This document shows, in pieces, positions 4,484-5,823 of a DNA stretch of 5,823 nucleotides. The stretch is taken from NCBI GenBank assembly GCA_017442445.1, contig JAFRZS010000214.1:1-5823 (forward strand), in the 5' to 3' direction. Origin of the DNA: Clostridia bacterium. GTDB taxonomy: Bacteria; Bacillota; Clostridia; Oscillospirales; Acutalibacteraceae. Below the pieces are notes generated by a model. It searched no databases. It worked only from the letters and a program-made list of their open reading frames with translations, and was not told the DNA's origin. The position numbers and the translations under genes were made by a program. Each line of letters starts with the position of its first letter. Within the stretch, counting starts at the first letter, position 1.

Positions 4484-5781
4484 TATTCCAAACCTCCCTT
4501 TACTGCGATTGTTGCAATTTCAGCATCTGTGAAATATCTTGCTGTTGTATATGTACGCAATTTGTTTGAGTTTGTGATTACGGGCTTTATCTTGCAAAGC
4601 GGATTTGACATATACATAAGAGGACAGATGTATGAAAGATGTATTCCGAAGCTTGTGAGCTTTTCATAAAGGTCTTTCTTTTCTTTCTTAAATCTCTCAA
4701 GCACTGCGGGAGCTGCTGTCATGATTGTGTTGAGTTTTACTTTCTTTTTGCCCTGCTTATTAAGTTCTTTTTCAAACTTGTCTGTCCAGTCGCAAAGCTG
4801 TTCAAACGAAAGATGCGGACAACCGATGAAGCATACTGACGGCTTTTTAGCATCAGGCTTTTTCCAGATGTTCGGATAGTTGTTCTTTACTCTTTCAAGC
4901 TCTGCTTCGTCAATTACATAAACTTTAGCATCGGCATTGATGATATCTGTTCCCTGTTCAACTGCTTCGGGAGTAAGGTTTTCAACATGATAAAGACCAA
5001 CCGCGCCGTTTGATGCTGTTGCGGCACCCATATCCTTAAGGTATGCCTTTGTTTTGTTGTCAAGCTCTGTACCTAAGAAACGGTCAAGTCCCTTGATGAA
5101 CGGTACATCTTCCATTACCTTCATGCCGATTGCTGAACCCAACACCTGTGCTTCGGGAAGCTCTTTTGTCTTGACTTCAATAATCCACTTAGCTTTTCTG
5201 CCTTCGTCTGTAAGTAAATCAAATTCGGGTACTTTTCCTAAGATAGAACCGAACAATTCAATAATACCTGAGTTTCTGTTGCATCTTGCACCGATTACGG
5301 AGTTTGCATATACAACTGCTGAGGACTCTGCCCAAGAAAGAATCTGACCTTTTTCGGGAATGTTGCCCATTTCGTCCATGTAGCAGGTACATGAGAAGGA
5401 ATCTCTGCTTTCAAGACCTAACTTTTCAAGCTGACCTTCATATTTTGCCTGAAGGCCGTAAAGTTTTTTATCAAAGATAAATTTCTCAAGGAAATTTGAT
5501 TTAACATTAGCATGGTCAACGGGTTTCGGGTCTGCAGTAAATCCTGCATCAACCTTTAAACCTGCGTTGATAAGCTCGTCCATAAGTGAGAATACGGGAT
5601 GAAGAATCGAAATACCGAAGCTTGTAACGATATGTCCTTTTCCGCTTACGGGTACAAATCTTGTTGCACCGAATGCGTCACCGTAGAGTATAAGGCTTTT
5701 TATAACCTTTGCCATTGTTTCACCCTTGGAACCGTTGAGTATATCAATTTCTTCCTGGGTTAACTGCATTTTATATTCCAT
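4483..5781 (-). CDS. aconitase X catalytic (large) subunit, DUF521 type
   Basis: This 432-residue protein is the iron-dependent catalytic subunit of aconitase X, a dehydratase of the aconitase superfamily. Characterised relatives are bacterial cis-3-hydroxy-L-proline dehydratase and archaeal mevalonate 5-phosphate dehydratase. Visible landmarks are VPVSGKGHIVTSFG (43-56), SCTCYMDEMGN (130-140), SVIGARCNRNSG (161-172), CFIGCPHLS (317-325) and YICPLMY (384-390). C131, C133, C167, C317, C321, C386 and C396 are candidates for Fe-S cluster or metal ligands; I cannot assign which are used. Length is normal for a stand-alone subunit, and no part is missing. The ATG at 5781 has GAGGAG 7 nt upstream; a second Met at residue 5 is possible. 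Whether the substrate is a hydroxyproline, a mevalonate derivative or something else cannot be settled here, as no hydroxyproline or isoprenoid gene lies in the window. Confidence 0.88.
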   Translation of the reverse strand: MEYKMQLTQEEIDILNGSKGETMAKVIKSLILYGDAFGATRFVPVSGKGHIVTSFGISILHPVFSLMDELINAGLKVDAGFTADPKPVDHANVKSNFLEKFIFDKKLYGLQAKYEGQLEKLGLESRDSFSCTCYMDEMGNIPEKGQILSWAESSAVVYANSVIGARCNRNSGIIELFGSILGKVPEFDLLTDEGRKAKWIIEVKTKELPEAQVLGSAIGMKVMEDVPFIKGLDRFLGTELDNKTKAYLKDMGAATASNGAVGLYHVENLTPEAVEQGTDIINADAKVYVIDEAELERVKNNYPNIWKKPDAKKPSVCFIGCPHLSFEQLCDWTDKFEKELNKQGKKKVKLNTIMTAAPAVLERFKKEKKDLYEKLTSFGIHLSYICPLMYMSNPLCKIKPVITNSNKLRTYTTARYFTDAEIATIAVKGGLE

Positions 5782-5783
5782 TT

Positions 5784-5822
5784 TTATTCTCCTCTCTTAG
5801 GGTGACGGTAATAATCCGAACC
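5784..5822 (-). CDS. possible C-terminal end of an upstream gene (cut by window edge)
   Basis: One minus-strand frame reads GSDYYRHPKRGE and stops at TAA (5786-5784), two bases before the aconitase X ATG. Its last codons contain that gene's GAGGAG ribosome site, a typical tight operon junction. The other two frames end out of register or give no comparable junction. Only 12 codons are visible, so neither the gene's identity nor its existence is certain. Confidence 0.4.
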   Translation of the reverse strand, partial: GSDYYRHPKRGE

Positions 5823-5823
5823 G

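Noticed and set aside
5054..5347. Plus-strand open frame of 97 codons inside the aconitase X large subunit gene
   Set aside because: It is opposite conserved coding sequence, with no ribosome site or promoter, and Ser/Pro-rich shadow composition.

Overview
The window reads as chromosomal DNA from a low-GC Gram-positive anaerobe of the class Clostridia (Ruminococcaceae/Oscillospirales-like gut Firmicutes is my best guess). The evidence is roughly 30-42 % G+C by eye, strong GGAGG-type ribosome sites before every gene, sigma-A promoters with TGn extended -10 boxes, U-tailed hairpin terminators and typical Firmicutes protein sequences. The species cannot be fixed from the sequence alone.

All the larger genes lie on the minus strand. 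Reading in their direction (right to left): the last codons of a possible upstream gene (5784-5822); a two-gene aconitase X pair, catalytic large subunit (4483-5781) and swivel small subunit (4034-4483), coupled by a 1-nt TAATG overlap; a 580-bp stretch without large genes (3453-4033); a membrane-anchored protein of unknown function (2829-3452); then a likely operon of methylglyoxal synthase mgsA (2268-2651), a GH42-like glycoside hydrolase (227-2248) and the start of a PP2C-like phosphatase (1-203, cut by the window edge).

The 580-bp stretch is the most interesting part. It holds a compact plus-strand locus with the architecture of a type I toxin-antitoxin system. A near-consensus promoter (TTGACT-17-TATAAT) drives a long structured leader and a 23-residue hydrophobic peptide gene (3820-3891). 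A converging near-consensus promoter (TTGACA-16-TATAAT) on the minus strand makes an antisense RNA of about 85 nt. Both meet at a shared bidirectional terminator (3887-3919). An inverted repeat makes the 5' ends of the two RNAs nearly the same sequence, and the leader can form mutually exclusive hairpins, one of which would free the Shine-Dalgarno sequence. A second plus-strand terminator (3997-4027) would end a longer toxin transcript whose two ends can pair.

A second pattern is a repeated control cassette of about 70 bp: a minus-strand terminator followed at once by a TTGAAA-17 extended -10 promoter. It occurs both upstream of the membrane protein gene and upstream of mgsA, so it brackets that gene as a self-contained, lower-GC transcription unit.

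Metabolically, the aconitase X pair points to a dehydratase (hydroxyproline-type in known bacterial members), mgsA to the methylglyoxal bypass of glycolysis, and the GH42-like enzyme to intracellular processing of sugars or glycosides. The sequence does not show that these form one pathway.
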